Source: Epiperipatus broadwayi (taxonomy: Eukaryota > Onychophora > Udeonychophora > Euonychophora > Peripatidae). From it: a stretch of 64,000 bases of DNA. The stretch is taken from assembly GCA_028023455.1 (NCBI GenBank), contig JAQFVV010012397.1, forward strand, positions 4,976,888-5,040,887, read 5' to 3'. Both the position numbers and the translations under genes were made by a program. Every line of letters starts with the position of its first letter. Within the stretch, counting starts at the first letter, position 1. Below, one piece after another: positions 11,538 to 25,310 of this stretch. The notes beneath the pieces are model-generated. The model was not told where the DNA came from, made no database searches, and was given only the letters and a program-made list of their open reading frames with translations.

Positions 11538-13579
11538 TTTTATAAATTTTATTATTAGAGTATTATTTATTACATATAAAGTGTTTAATTTAAAAATTAT
11601 ATATATTAAGACAACAAAAATAAACCCATAATGTTTTCATACAGATATCAAATAGATATTACAGGAATAAATTGAGAAGTCAAGATAAAAAGAAGACAAT
11701 TCCATACTTATGTATTTAATTCAAATTTAAGTGACTGAGTAAGGTGAAAGTGTTTACTATATGAACATTACTTTATTTATTTCTCAAAAAAAAAACAACA
11801 ACAACAACTTATATTCCTTTCAGTTTTAATTGTGAAAAAAATTGATGACAATAATGAAATGATGAGATGAAGTAAGATGAGTAATAAAGATATTGTATCA
11901 TAGTGTCATTCTATTATTATTCTGATATCTCAAAATAATTAAATGCTTTGAATAATCTCAGAATGCAGATGATACAGATAGGAGAAGTTTCTCATTTTCT
12001 CCAGAACCCAAGATAATAATTTGAAGTGGACAAAGTTGATGGAGTTTTTTTTATATTTTTTTCCTAGTGTTGTAATAATTTTTTAAAGAAAATTATAAAA
12101 TTGTTATGTTCTTTTTAAGTCAGCAAAATGTTTTTGCAGAGTTTATAATATTTCAGTAATTATATATATGATTTGAATATAGCATTTTAGTGTCAAGTGA
12201 TATTATATAATTTTATGCATTACATTATGCATATCACAAAGTTTTTTTTATCTACTGATTATTTAATAAATTCTTAAAACATCTTCATTGACAGATGTTT
12301 TTGTAGCCTTCAATATATTTTTGAATTTCTTTAAGAATCATACTATGAAATCCATATCTTCTAAGTTTTCAGTCTGCCTAAATATTTTTTTAACTTCTTT
12401 ACTAATCTTCTGAAAACCTTTATGATCTCACTTCATATAACATTATTCATTCATTTTATCCACCTAATTAATAATCTAGCTGTCACTTAATTTTCTCACA
12501 CTTGCATTAAATAAGCATATTAAATCACTAAACGTCACATAATTGCCATTTCTTATGCTTGCTCAAGCTGTTAAAAGAGGTAAAAACTCTACATATGGCA
12601 CTATGGAGTGTTTTTGCCTGTTTTAAATAATCATATTACATCTACAAACAGATAATGTGTTACACACAACAATGTTGCTATTAAGAAAGCTGCTTGGTCA
12701 GTAAAATTAAATAAAAAAATAATTTGTTTATTATATGTCTGTTAAAATATTATATTGTTTACTCATTTATATTTTTATTCTTTTATAATTAAAAAAAATG
12801 TGTTTATTTATTTTTTATGATTTATTTATTTTTTAGATGGATACTTTTATTCAATGTTATGGATATATTTTTTAAATGCATGGGTAAGTATTATAGTTTT
12901 TTTTGCTTTATTTTAGTTGTAATTTTGTCTAAATTGGAAACAAAAGTAGTAGATTTTATGAATAAACATTGCATTTGTAATATTCATATAATGAGAAAAC
13001 TACTGTTAGTTGTATTTATTTTTATTGTGTAATTACACATGTGTATATGTTAGGGTAAGATTTTTGATATTTATTATACTTGCATTTCCCTCTTAGATAA
13101 ACTAATACTTATAATGTTATAATATAATTATATCAAAAAAATCATTTGTTTTATGTTTTATTCTTTATATCAAAAGATTTTAAAAATTAATTAAATAGCT
13201 TAATATAAATCAGATCAGTTTTTTATGGCTAAAAACATTATTATAAGTTAAGCATTCAATAATTAACGTTTATTTATTTATTTATTTTACAAAGTATACA
13301 TAGATCAGTGATGTGTGATAATTGAAATGTTAAAGTGCAAACAACTTATAGCTAGAAATAGTTTTAAAAAAGATACATTTATAAACTATGAATACGTTTG
13401 TATTATTAAATAAAAACAAATATCAGAATTTCTATCTTTAGTTAAATAAAAATTTGATCATGTCTTTACTAAAAGATCAGATATTTCTGTGAGATATATT
13501 GTAATTTAAATTATTTATAAATAATAGACATATTTTTTTGTTGTTATAGTTATTTTATCTTATTGTTATATGTATCTAG
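11537..13579. other. AT-rich non-coding DNA
   Basis: A 71-codon open frame at 12817-13032 is rich in F, I and L. It has no recognisable domain and is expected by chance in this composition. Nothing else is recognised. Confidence 0.5.
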
Positions 13580-13642
13580 TTTGCATAGATCAGTGACTTG
13601 CATATATATATATATATATATATATAAGTCATAGATCTATGA

Positions 13643-13678
<36 letters not shown>

Positions 13679-13694
13679 TCAAAGATTTATGCAA
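13580..13694. repeat. Alternating palindrome array with (AT)n spacers
   Basis: Three related blocks alternate with two (TA)n runs. TTGCATAGATCAGTGACTT lies on the left (13580-13599). A perfect 20-bp palindrome AAGTCATAGATCTATGACTT is in the centre (13626-13645). AAGTCAAAGATTTATGCAA, complementary to the left block, is on the right (13676-13694). The region could form a cruciform or two consecutive hairpins. Confidence 0.9.
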
Positions 13695-14237
13695 AACAAA
13701 TAAATATAGTAATAAGATTTATTTAAAAAGTAATAGTATTAGTACTAACCATTAAAGTCAAGCATTAAAATTTGTTAATCTCGTGAAAGGCTTGCTTTAG
13801 CAAACACTTTTTAGATAAAAAGCAAATACAAATTAAAAATTTTGGACTTAAATAATCAATATGTGTTAAGTTATAATCTGGACATAAAATTCACTAATAT
13901 TTCCAAATATTCTCAATACAATTTACAATAATATATCGTAAATAATTTAAAATGTGATTTGATATGCACATAATATAATATAAAAAATCCAGAAATAATT
14001 TTATATATACTACTCAAAAACGTTACCAACACATTGATCAAATATTCATGCATACAAATCTCCAAGAAAATAAAGTATAATAATAAGCTTTAATAAATAC
14101 GCCAAAATTATACTTTATTGACTATTTTGAAAATGAAATTGATAAATTTAATCTCCTGGATTGATAACTAATATGTGATCTTGGTGATAAAGTTTAGTGT
14201 TGATTTGTATTGGTATTGATATTAAATGTTGACTGCT

Positions 14238-14241
<4 letters not shown>

Positions 14242-14264
<23 letters not shown>
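14242..14264. repeat. (AT)n microsatellite
   Basis: AT run at the left edge of the PLE lineage C locus. Confidence 0.9.
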
Positions 14265-14269
<5 letters not shown>

Positions 14270-14294
14270 GTCTACCGCTAAAATAATCAATAAA

Positions 14295-15153
14295 ATAATC
14301 AAAATTTCCCCAAATTCATAACTCAATCAGACTAGGCAAAAAAAAAATTTTTTTTTAAAAATACAAACAATGATTTTACTGCTACAAGAAAACTTCTCTA
14401 CTGTAAACAACTATAAGTGATCAACATATTTATACTAAACATTACCCACAATTTCACTTACATATCATATACCCTTAATATTAAAAGAACTTTTAAATAC
14501 ATTAATTGCTTCAGAATCATACATTTTTAATCATTATTTTGTTGACTACTTTAGAGTTAGACTTTTAATGTTTACATTTTGATGAGACTCTTTGCATTTA
14601 AGATAGTGTGGCTAATATAGTGTAAAGATTTTTGTTTTATTTTTATTTTATACATATTTGTATTAAGTTATATATGTTGGTTTTGTTGCATGGGTGTTGT
14701 TGGAAGGGTATATGTTTTCATTCATTTATTTATATGTATGTTTGTTTGGTTTTGATTAGTGTTTGTATAGAGTTTTTGGTCTGGATATAAAAGAAGTGTT
14801 AGAAATAAATATTTCAGTTCTGCTTTATATATCCATGAAAAAAAGACAGGACACACTATTAATTTTGATGAGACTAAGGTTGCCTTCTTTGAGAGAAATG
14901 AAATAAAAATAGGAATTAAAAAATGTTTATTATTAAAAATTTATGATTTTGAAGCAATTAACTTATTTAAAAGTTCTTTTAATATTAGAGTATAGAATGT
15001 AAGTATAACTGTGGCTAATGTTTAGTATAAATATGTTATCTTATAGTCCTTTATATTTAAGAAGTCTGCTTGTAGCGGTGAAACCATTGGCTGTGTTTTA
15101 GAGCTTATTTTCTTGGGTTAGTCTGCTTGAGTTGTAAATTTGGGGTAATCTTG
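14295..15153 (+). mobile_element. PLE lineage C insertion with inverted 3' ends
   Basis: Left arm (14295-14535, minus sense) and right arm (14930-15153, plus sense) are inverted copies. Both contain the last ~20 codons of the PLE reading frame and the 3' untranslated region, and both face outward. Between them lies single-copy sequence with the end of a GIY-YIG domain. Near 14540-14575 a further short plus-oriented copy of the extreme 3' end (GTTAGACTTTTAAT) joins directly to internal sequence, as in tandem PLE junctions. (AT)n or (TA)n flanks both outer sides. Confidence 0.7.
14795..14992 (+). pseudogene. PLE GIY-YIG endonuclease C-terminal part
   Basis: One open frame reads SSALYIHEKKTGHTINFDET, then KVAFF, and ends at YDFEAINLFKSSFNIRV before a TAG stop. 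The 'SAL..H...TGH.I.FD.TKV' pattern followed by an 'EAI' glutamate segment is the usual end of PLE endonucleases, where the glutamate belongs to the active site. The GIY and YIG motifs themselves are missing, so the protein is only a fragment. The function of complete relatives is target DNA cleavage during PLE insertion. Confidence 0.65.
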
Positions 15154-15154
15154 A

Positions 15155-15282
<128 letters not shown>

Positions 15283-15284
15283 GG

Positions 15285-15435
15285 GGATTTGAACACAGGC
15301 TTTTAAGTTCCCTTCAGTTATCCACTCTATCCCATACAATCTATACACATGACTACACACATGTGATAAAAATAAATGATCTTTAATGTACATATTTTAT
15401 ACTGAATTAGCACTCATCAGTCAATCCAAATCTCC
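15285..15435 (-). repeat. Dispersed repeat R1, minus copy
   Basis: The minus strand ends GCCTGTGTTCAAATCCCC followed directly by TACA and (TA)n. It has the best B-box-like segment of the family and shows that the repeat ends in a TA tail. Confidence 0.6.
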
Positions 15436-17108
15436 ATCTCCAACACACATATAAATATATTATCAGTACATAAATTTTTTTGATGTTTTTTCTGGATGAG
15501 AGGGTAGATAAAAGATCATTAATACAGAAACACCAATATATAGATAATTGTTATTGCAATTGCTGATATTTATGTAAAATTATTTGATGATGAATAGATT
15601 GTTTTCTACTTGAATAATTCTTTTTTATCTATTTAATTAGAAAAAAAAACTAAAAAATCACGATATAAATATATATAGAAATTTCCATTATATTTCATTA
15701 ATTATCAACTTATATATAAATTAAATATATTATTAATTCATCACAAGATGTCTATGAGTCGAATTTATTGTATCAATTTCATAGTTTTTCCACATCACAG
15801 CAAGAAACTTAATCTCATTAATTAATTTAATATATGCTTTCTTTTTTTATCTTTGACAGTCATTTATGAAAAGTTCAAAATTTCGGTTGTCTTTGATAAA
15901 ATTGTTTATAGTAGCACATCTATCCCAGCTATATTTCAACTTTTTAATTTCTTCAATAAAATTAGTGTCACATGTTTGTTTATTCATCTATATATTTTTA
16001 AATTTCTTTATCTGTAATACCTGATCTTTTATTAAGTGTTTAAATCACAGATAGAACTTTATTTTTTGAAAAAAGATCATTTTCAAATTCCCCCCCCCCC
16101 CCTAATTTTGTTATTTCTACCAAAAGCACTAGATTCAAATATACTTTAATAATTAATTTTAACCATAATTTAATAAAAACATCTAGTTGTTAGTTTTTCT
16201 AATTTATTATCTTTTTTTTTTTTTTTAAACCATAATTCTTACTTTTTTCCTTATGATAGCTATTATGGTATTTAATTTCCTAAACATCTACTACATTATT
16301 GATAAATAATCATATTCTCTCCAAATTTAGATGACTTAAATAATATTCATTTAATTTTCTTTTTTTATCTTTCCATTTTAATCCCATAAATCTGCTGTAA
16401 ATATTTTTTTGTGATGTAAGTACAGAGTCTTGTTACTATTTTTTCAAATTTGACAAATATTGTGGTTACAAATTTTGACTGTCCAAAGTTTTAATCATTT
16501 TAGGTATGCTTACATAGTAAAATGGTTTTTTAAAATTAATAAATCCAACACAATATGGTTGTTCATTTGCATTGATTTTTATAGAACTTTTATAACTTTA
16601 TAATTTCAGATATATTATGTTCTTTAGTTGTCTTTAATTCAAAGGTTTTAATAATCTTACTAAATATAACTGATATGATTATAGTTTCTAATAATTTTTC
16701 TTCTGATTAAATATCTATATCATTTTTTATTCAATTATTCCAATTATATACTTAATCAATAATTTTTTTTATTTTTTCATTTGCATCTTTTAAAATAATT
16801 ATAATGATTCCATTATTTTATAGAGATTTTTTATTCTTTAAGTGTAATTGAATTTTTCATTTTTGCTTTTAAAATACTTGGCGTTTCAAAAAATTATCAT
16901 AATTATGGGAACTACATTATTTTCTTATTCCTTTATAAATGCGTAGAACTTTGCCAAATTTTTTCATACACATCAGAATATCATTCCTAGTTTTGGAAAT
17001 AATTGTGTCTTTTCTTCTTATTGCTGGAATGATATTTGTTTTACAATTAAGAAGCTAATTGATATATTTAAAATTTTTATTAATTTCAATAGTTTTTCTT
17101 GCCGTATC
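15436..17108. other. AT-rich non-coding DNA
   Basis: A C14 homopolymer lies near 16089-16102. No gene or recognisable mobile element seen. Confidence 0.5.
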
Positions 17109-17119
17109 ATAATCATATT

Positions 17120-17232
17120 TTTTTTTCATATGACAAAGCATTGGCCAGGAAGCAAACCTGTGGCAACTGTCTGCAAGCAACTGCTTGCTTGCAAGGCTGC
17201 TGTGCTGACTTCTTGGCTACCAATGCTTGACC
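17120..17232 (-). mobile_element. tRNA-derived SINE, copy 2
   Basis: On the minus strand the order is GCATTGGTAGCCAAGAAGTCA, anticodon-arm-like CAGCCTTGCAAGCAAG, a B-box-like AGGTTTGCTTCC, and GCTTTGTCATATGAA before an A-run. Flanking TAATCATATTT (17109-17119) and TAATGATATTT (17233-17243) differ at one base and fit a target-site duplication. Confidence 0.7.
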
Positions 17233-17243
17233 TAATGATATTT

Positions 17244-17717
17244 ATTTGTATGATCCTATATTATTTTTCAGAATTCTAAATATTAGTTTTTCTAAATAGA
17301 CCATTTAAAATTATTTTCACATTCTTTTTTTTTTCTGCATAGATTATTTTATTTTAATAAAAAAATTACTGTTGAATATCATATAAGAGCCATCTTTACT
17401 AAAACTAAATAACATTCAGTGAAATTTTTTTTCAAGGTTAGAGTGATCAATAATTATTGTTATTTTTCAAAACTATTTTTACCTTTAGATTCACATTAAT
17501 AGACATTTTACTAAGAGATGGTCATTTTTTGTGTTGAATTTATTAAGCATATTATTTTGTAATTGTATATTTGTGATAGAATTAAACTATACCAGATATG
17601 AGATAACACGTTTATTAATAAAACTATTAAAATATTATACAATCATCTTTCTTTATACTTACACAAGTTGTTAAACCTGTATTCAACTTTTCATACAGTA
17701 GTTCTATCACTAAAAGC
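17244..17717. other. AT-rich non-coding DNA
   Basis: No feature recognised. Confidence 0.5.
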
Positions 17718-18315
17718 CTTAGTAATATTTGGATGCAAAAGGTTTGTGCATAAAATTCCTATCTAGTGCTACTCATCCAATATTGCCAGACTAGTTTCTA
17801 GCTTATGGTCCTCATCAGTGAGAAATAGGCACTGAATGAGTATTTTATGCATAAACCTTCTTGCATCCATTGATCATTAAGAGACTGTACTTAGACTTGG
17901 CTACTATTTTAATAATTTGTGTAAGCATAGTAAATGGTGATAATGTGATATTTTAATCATTTTATACCAATCTTGCCCATAGAATGATAGTGACTGTGGC
18001 TTTTAAAAAACCAAAGACACAAACATGTGAAAATACTGAGTTAGGTTCAGATCTACATAACTATACAAGTAAATGAGCATTGATTATATTGTATTTTTAT
18101 TCTTAGGTTCATAACATTATAGTTAACTAAATATGTAAAAGGCGGGTGCTTGAGGGTTGTATTAAATTTTAATATATAGGTGCAGTGCTTTTAGAACCAA
18201 GGCTCCTCAGTTATGAAAGCCACAAGCTAGAAACTAGTTTGGGGATATTGGATGAGTAGGGACTAGATGGGAATTTTATGCACAAACCTATTTGCATTCA
18301 TTGATTACTAAAGTT
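17718..18315. mobile_element. PLE lineage D inverted repeat with hammerhead-like ends
   Basis: Left arm 17718-17823 (minus sense) and right arm 18189-18315 (plus sense) are inverted copies. They share 'AAGCTAGAAACTAGT', 'ATATTGGATGAGTAG', 'AATTTTATGCACAAACCT' and 'TTGCAT'. A third partial copy in plus orientation lies at 17833-17893, back to back with the left arm. The outward-facing arrangement and hammerhead-like core are typical of PLE terminal repeats. No enzyme coding is left in the 365-bp spacer. Confidence 0.55.
17785..17822 (-). ncRNA. Hammerhead-like motif
   Basis: The minus strand has CTGATGA, then a 14-base stem-loop region around CATAA, then GAAAC and TAGTC. This matches the order of the hammerhead core (CUGANGA, GAAA, cleavage-site UC). 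The stem II sides pair poorly, so this copy may be inactive. The right arm at 18204-18240 keeps GAAACTAGT but has lost the CTGATGA box. Confidence 0.45.
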
Positions 18316-18576
18316 TGCATTGAGTAGCATTGCTGTATGGATAGTTGGCTAAAGTTTGCTACAATGAGAATATTATTATTATTATAATTATTTCACTTGA
18401 CACGATTTAGATATTTAATATAATTTATGTATATGTCATGAAGTAGATTTGAATTTTTAAATGCTTGGCAGAACATAATCAGGCTATTGATTGTATGGCT
18501 AATAAAGTTTACTTCATCAAAAATTAATGGTTCTGGTTTTCTGCCAAATTATTAAACCACTTGGATGTTTAGATTA

Positions 18577-20312
<1,736 letters not shown>

Positions 20313-20874
20313 ATAATATCAACAAATAAAAAATCCTTCTCCTTTTTCTTTTCAAAAACTTTATTTTTTTATCTCAATACTGAACATATATATATATATA
20401 TATATATATACATTTATATACAAAACTCCAATGTTTCAACTGTTTTTATCTCATACAGTCATTTTCAAGGATTAGCAACAACAATATTAAATACACATCA
20501 ATAAATAAACTTCAATTACATAAAAACTTCCTCTTATATTAACATAAACAGTAACAAACATATTAAACATATATAAATATATTTTACTTACATTTCTCTC
20601 CCACAGCTATATTTTATTATTCTTTCTTTTACATTATTTACCTTACTAATCTGTCTTAAAATCATCCAAGAAACTTTCTATACAAATTTAAATACCAACT
20701 CTAATTTCCTAAAAACCTCCCTTTTTTTTTATTTTTATCTAAAACCCATCATAAAACTACATTCCTAAACTATATCTTTAAATGAATATAAAACAAATAT
20801 AAACACCCCCCCTCTCTTTCTCTTTTATACAAAAAAACTTCTAACAATTTACCTAAACCCATTAAGCATTTATT

Positions 20875-21561
20875 TTAATTAGATATTAATTTAGATTCCT
20901 TATCTACTCCATTAATTCTATTTAGAGTCAGATTATATTTTTTTATATAAAAAAATTCTTTTACCATCCTTTCCCTGTAATTTTTAACCCTTTCCAACAT
21001 TTTAATATTAAATTCTTTATGACCTAAACCTTTACAATAAATGTAAATATTTGAATTTTTGTCATATAAATGTTGTCTAAGTCTAGTTTTTAATGTATTC
21101 TTAGTTGTACCAATATATGAAACCTTTACCCCCTCCCTCTTACAATTTAAACATTCAATTAAATTAATTCCATTAATTTTGTCAGTTTCTATATTTTTTG
21201 TATCATTAATTAAATTCCCTAAATTCAATTTCTTTTTATATACTGGTTTAATAATTAACGTACTTTCCCCTTTGTATTTATTATTTATACTTTTTATAAT
21301 CTTTTTAATCTTCATAAAAGTATCTCTAGAAACATTATAACTATTATATATGAAATTATTTACATCTTTCTTATTGTTTCTCTTCTTTATTATTCTTTTA
21401 ATATTTTTTTTATCACATAATTTATCAATAATTTTAACTGGATAATTATTTTTTATACCTTCATCTTTTATATTACTAATTTCTTTTATAAACAATTTTT
21501 CTTCAGAACATAAATTAATTGCTCTGTTTATCCTATTATTAATAATATTAAGGTATCCCAA
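20875..21561 (-). pseudogene. PLE lineage A GIY-YIG endonuclease region (left copy)
   Basis: A 228-codon open frame covers the linker after RT and the endonuclease. The motifs seen are NGINLIECLNC, VSYIGTT, the TRLRQH arginine and the RMVKEFF glutamate. The first motif should read GIY but has N in place of the catalytic tyrosine, while the right copy has GIY. Upstream, a 23-bp deletion relative to the right copy removes the residues SDIEYEHK and shifts the frame; the apparent start MGYL lies on that junction. Confidence 0.8.
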
Positions 21562-21599
21562 CTACTTAACAAACCATAAAAAGTTTCTTTTCTGAATAC

Positions 21600-22395
21600 A
21601 CTAGTTTCAATAGCAACCTTACAATTTCTAATAACTTTTTTTATTATAACATCCATATAAGTAATTACATTATTTTTTTTTCTTTTTCCATAGTAAAACT
21701 AATGTCATCATCAATTGAATTAATATACCTTATAAAACATTCAGATTTTCTATAATTGCCATTGAACACCAAAAAATAATCATCAACATACCTAACCCAA
21801 AAACAGGCTTATATTTTGTAATAAAAAACTACTTATCTTCATAATCATCCATAAATATAGCAGCTAACAATCCACTCATACTATTCCCCATACTCAATCC
21901 TTTACATTGCTTATAATATACTTCATCATATTTAAATACCACATCTTTACAACAAATATTTAACATATCATACAATTGATTACATTCCATTTTTATACTC
22001 TTATTAGTATCTTTAATATATCTATTCAATATTATATCAAATGCCTTATGTGGTACAATATTCGTGTACATACTACATATGTCACGTTTAACAAAAACAC
22101 ATTTTTATACTTATTTTTCTCTTAAAAAAACATTTATAGTCCTTAGAATTACTTACATTATTTTCTTTTTTATTTCACCATATTTTTTAAAAATTTTATT
22201 ATATAACCATTTAGACAAATTTTCATAATACGAATCCACATTACTAATAATAGGTCTTAATGGTATACCTAATTTATGTATTTTAGGTATCCCATATATA
22301 CTTGCATCTTTAAAATCCATTTTTTTCAACCTAAATACATCCACTTTATTAATATAGTTTTTATTATACATATCAGTTATAATCCTATTAATCAT
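21600..22395 (-). pseudogene. PLE lineage A reverse transcriptase (left copy)
   Basis: The segments include YGIPKIHKLGIPLRPIISN (22153-22395), KRDICSMYTNI for motif A, QCKGLSMGNSMSGLLA for motif B (21829-22071), and RYVDDYFLVF for motif C around 21795. These are the expected PLE RT motifs in the correct order. Motif A has KRD where the right copy has KLD. At least three frame breaks separate the pieces, so no continuous protein can be made. Confidence 0.8.
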
Positions 22396-22843
22396 TTTAT
22401 TTTTTTTTCTATACCATCATTCTTTTTAATTCTTTCAAAACAATCCTCATCCAATAATTTTTTCATTTTTTCATCATATTCTTTCCTCATCGTAATTACC
22501 ATACTAGATGTCTTATCTCCTCTCAAAAATAACATATCTTTATATTTACTTTTAATTTGACTAATAATTCTCCTTTCATGTTCATTTTCATATTTATACT
22601 CCAAATTACTTATCATATTATATTCCAACTCTTCCATTTTATATTGAAACTCTCTCAACATCATATCATATTTTTTATCATTCTTATAACCATTACACAT
22701 ATTTAAGCTATTATTATTAATTTCCCTAATTTTATCAATTAATAATTTATTTTTTGCCTCAATTTCAAAAATATTTTTATTAACATTACTATTTATTATA
22801 GGAATATACTTTAAACCTTTCTCTAAAATCTCTTTCTTCTTTT
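22392..22843 (-). pseudogene. PLE lineage A N-terminal region (left copy)
   Basis: An open frame continues from the truncated edge through KKEILEKGLKYIP and on to the 103-residue part that starts MCNGYKNDKK. The 'L.KGLKYIP' segment is the conserved block that precedes RT in Penelope-like proteins. The downstream part is charged and rich in K, E and Y. The frame ends at a stop at 22392 in an A-rich run, and the next segment lies in another frame, so a frameshift separates it from RT. The true start codon is missing. This segment is absent from the right copy. Confidence 0.7.
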
Positions 22844-22856
22844 TATTATTAGTAAT

Positions 22857-23443
22857 GTGGGTTCGTATTATGAAAATTTGTCTAAATGGTTATATAATAC
22901 AATTTTAAAAAAATATGGTGAAATAAAAAAAAAAGAAAATAATGTAAGTAATTCGTATGATTTTGTAAGGACTTTAAATGTTTTTTTAGAGGGAAATAAT
23001 TATAAAAATGTGTTTTTTGTTAAACTTGATATATGTAGTATGTACACGAATATTGTACCACATAAGGCATTTGATATAATATTGAATAGTTATATTAAAG
23101 ATACTAATAAGAGTATAAAATGGAAAGTAATCAATTGTATGATATGTTAAATATTTGTTGTAAAGATGTGGTATTTAAATATGATGAAGTATATTATAAA
23201 CAATGTCAAGGATTGAGTATGGGGAATAGTATGAGTGGATTGTTAGCTGCTATATTTATGGATGATTATGAAGATAAATATTTTTGTATTACAAAATATA
23301 AGCCTGTTTTTTGGGTTAGGTATGTTGATGATTATTTTTTGGTGTTCAATGGCAATTATAGAAAATCCGAATGTTTTATAAGGTATATTAATTCAATTGA
23401 TGATGACATTAGTTTTACTATGGAAAAAGAAAAAAAAATGTAA
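22857..23443 (+). pseudogene. PLE lineage A reverse transcriptase (right copy)
   Basis: Starts inside the SNV(G)SYYENLSKWLYN segment. It includes VKLDICSMYTNI (motif A), QCQGLSMGNSMSGLLA (motif B) and VRYVDDYFLVFNG (motif C with the catalytic YVDD), ending at DISFTMEKEKK. A frameshift lies near 23120 between the first 97 residues and the following 107-residue segment. A stop in an A-run at about 23441 ends the latter. The fingers region is missing, so the enzyme is not functional. Confidence 0.85.
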
Positions 23444-23451
23444 TTACTTAT

Positions 23452-24250
23452 ATGGATGTTATAATAAAAAAAGTTATTAGAAATTGTAAGGTTGCTATTG
23501 AAACTAGTGTATTCAGAAAAGAAACTTTTTATGGTTTGTTAAGTAGTTGGGATTCAGATATTGAATATGAACATAAAATTAATATTATTAATAATAGGAT
23601 AAACAGAGCAATTAATTTATGTTCTGAAGAAAAATTGTTTATAAAAGAAATTAGTAATATAAAAGAGGAATGTATAAAAAATAATTATCCAGTTAAAATT
23701 ATTGATAAATTATGTGCTAAAAAATATTAAAAGAATAATAAAGAAGAGAAACAATGGGAAAGATGTAAATAATTTCATATATAATAGTTATAATGTTTTT
23801 AGAGATACTTTTATGAAGATTAAAAAGATTATAAAAAGTATAAATAATAAATACAAAGGGGAAAGTACGTTAATTATTAAACCAGTATATAAAAAGAAAT
23901 TGAATTTAGGGAATTTAATTAATGATACAAAAAATATAGAAACTGACAAAATTAATGGAATTTATTTAATTGAATGTTTAAATTGTAAGAGGGAGGGGGT
24001 AAAGGTTTCTTATATTGGTACAACTAAGAATACATTAAAAACTAGACTTAGACAACATTTATATGACAAAAACTCAAATATTTACATTCATTGTAAAGGT
24101 TTAGGTCATAAAGAATTTAATATTAAAATGTTGGAAAGGGTTATAAATTACAGGGAAAGGATGGTAAAAGAATTTTTTATATAAAAAAATATAATCCGAC
24201 TCTAAATAGAATTAATGGAGTAGATAAGGAATCCAAATTAATGTCTAATT
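23452..24250 (+). pseudogene. PLE lineage A linker and GIY-YIG endonuclease (right copy)
   Basis: Two overlapping frames (23452-23730 and 23702-24184) plus a short third one encode the post-RT linker and endonuclease. Motifs are NGIYLIECLNC (GIY), VSYIGTT (YIG), TRLRQH and RMVKEFF with the likely catalytic glutamate. A final KKYNPTLNRINGVDKESK segment lies after a frameshift near 24180. The catalytic residues are all present, unlike the left copy. A short insertion near 23725 causes the first frame break. Confidence 0.85.
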
Positions 24251-24298
24251 AAAATAAATGCTTAATGGGTTTAGGTAAATTGTTAGAAGTTTTTTGTA

Positions 24299-24551
<253 letters not shown>

Positions 24552-25191
24552 TTTATATTTGTTTTATATTCATTTAAAGATATAGTTTAGGAATGTAGTT
24601 TTATGATGGGTTTTAGATAAAAAATAAAAAAAGGGGGAGGTTTTTTGGAAATTAGAGTTGGTATTTAAATTTGTATAGAAAGTTTCTTGGATGATTTTAA
24701 GACAGATTAGTAACTAAATAATGTAAAAGAAAGAATAATAAAATATAGCAGTGGGAGAGAAATGTAAGTGAAATATATTTATATATGTTTAATATGTTTT
24801 GTTACTGTTTATGTTAATGTAAGAGGAAGTTTTTATGTAATTGAAGTTTATTTATTGATGTGTATTTAATATTGTTGTTGCAGATCCTTGAAAATGACTG
24901 TATGAAATAAAAACAGTTGAAACGTTAGAGTTTTGTATATAAATGTATATATATGTTCAGTATTGAGATAAAAAAATAAAGTTTTTGAAAAGAAAAAGGA
25001 GAAGGATTTTTATTTGTTGATATTATATTAATTTTTTTATTTAAGAAAAAGTTGACATAGTAAGCTATTAAGCATTTAGTGACTTTGAATAATTTATTAC
25101 TACTCAATTTTAAAAAAATGTTATAAAACAAAATTATAGCTTTATTGAAAATAAAATTTGACATTTATATTAATTATTTTTATTTACATAC

Positions 25192-25300
25192 TTTTTTTTC
25201 ATATGTCATAGCATCGTCAGAAGGTGAACCCACAACTGTCTGTAACCAACTACTTGCTTGCAAGGCAGCTGCAATGACCTCTCAGCCAGCAACGCTTGAC
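25192..25300 (-). mobile_element. tRNA-derived SINE, copy 3
   Basis: The minus strand begins GCGTTGCTGGCTGAGAGGTC. It continues with AGCTGCCTTGCAAGCAAG, resembling a tRNA-Gly anticodon arm, then a GGGTTCACCTTC B-box-like block, and ends GCTATGACATATG plus A8. A direct repeat ATTTACATAC (25182-25191 and 25301-25310) flanks it and fits a target-site duplication. This is the best-preserved of the three copies. Confidence 0.8.
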
Positions 25301-25310
25301 ATTTACATAC

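Larger units (their letters stand above)
20313..22843 (-). mobile_element. Penelope-like element, lineage A, left copy
   Basis: This minus-oriented PLE copy has its 3' end at 20313 and its truncated 5' end near 22843. There it meets a plus-oriented second copy head to head. In order it contains an N-terminal region, RT, GIY-YIG endonuclease and a 3' untranslated region with a (TA)n run at 20388-20411. The match to the right copy at the outer edge ends at ATAATATCAACAAATAAA. PLEs insert by target-primed reverse transcription with their own endonuclease. This copy is inactivated by frameshifts, a 23-bp deletion and a changed endonuclease motif. Confidence 0.85.

Noticed and set aside
12817-13032. 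71-codon frame as a membrane protein
   Set aside because: It is rich in F, I, L and V only because of AT-rich composition. No domain, no second copy, no promoter or splice context.
22276-22560. Plus-strand 94-codon frame (and the one at 21059)
   Set aside because: They are antisense shadows of PLE coding sequence.
24880-24930. Hammerhead ribozyme in PLE lineage A 3' end
   Set aside because: ACTGT/ACAGT stem and GAAACGTT are present, but the CTGANGA box reads CTTGAAAATGA in both copies, so the core is not met.
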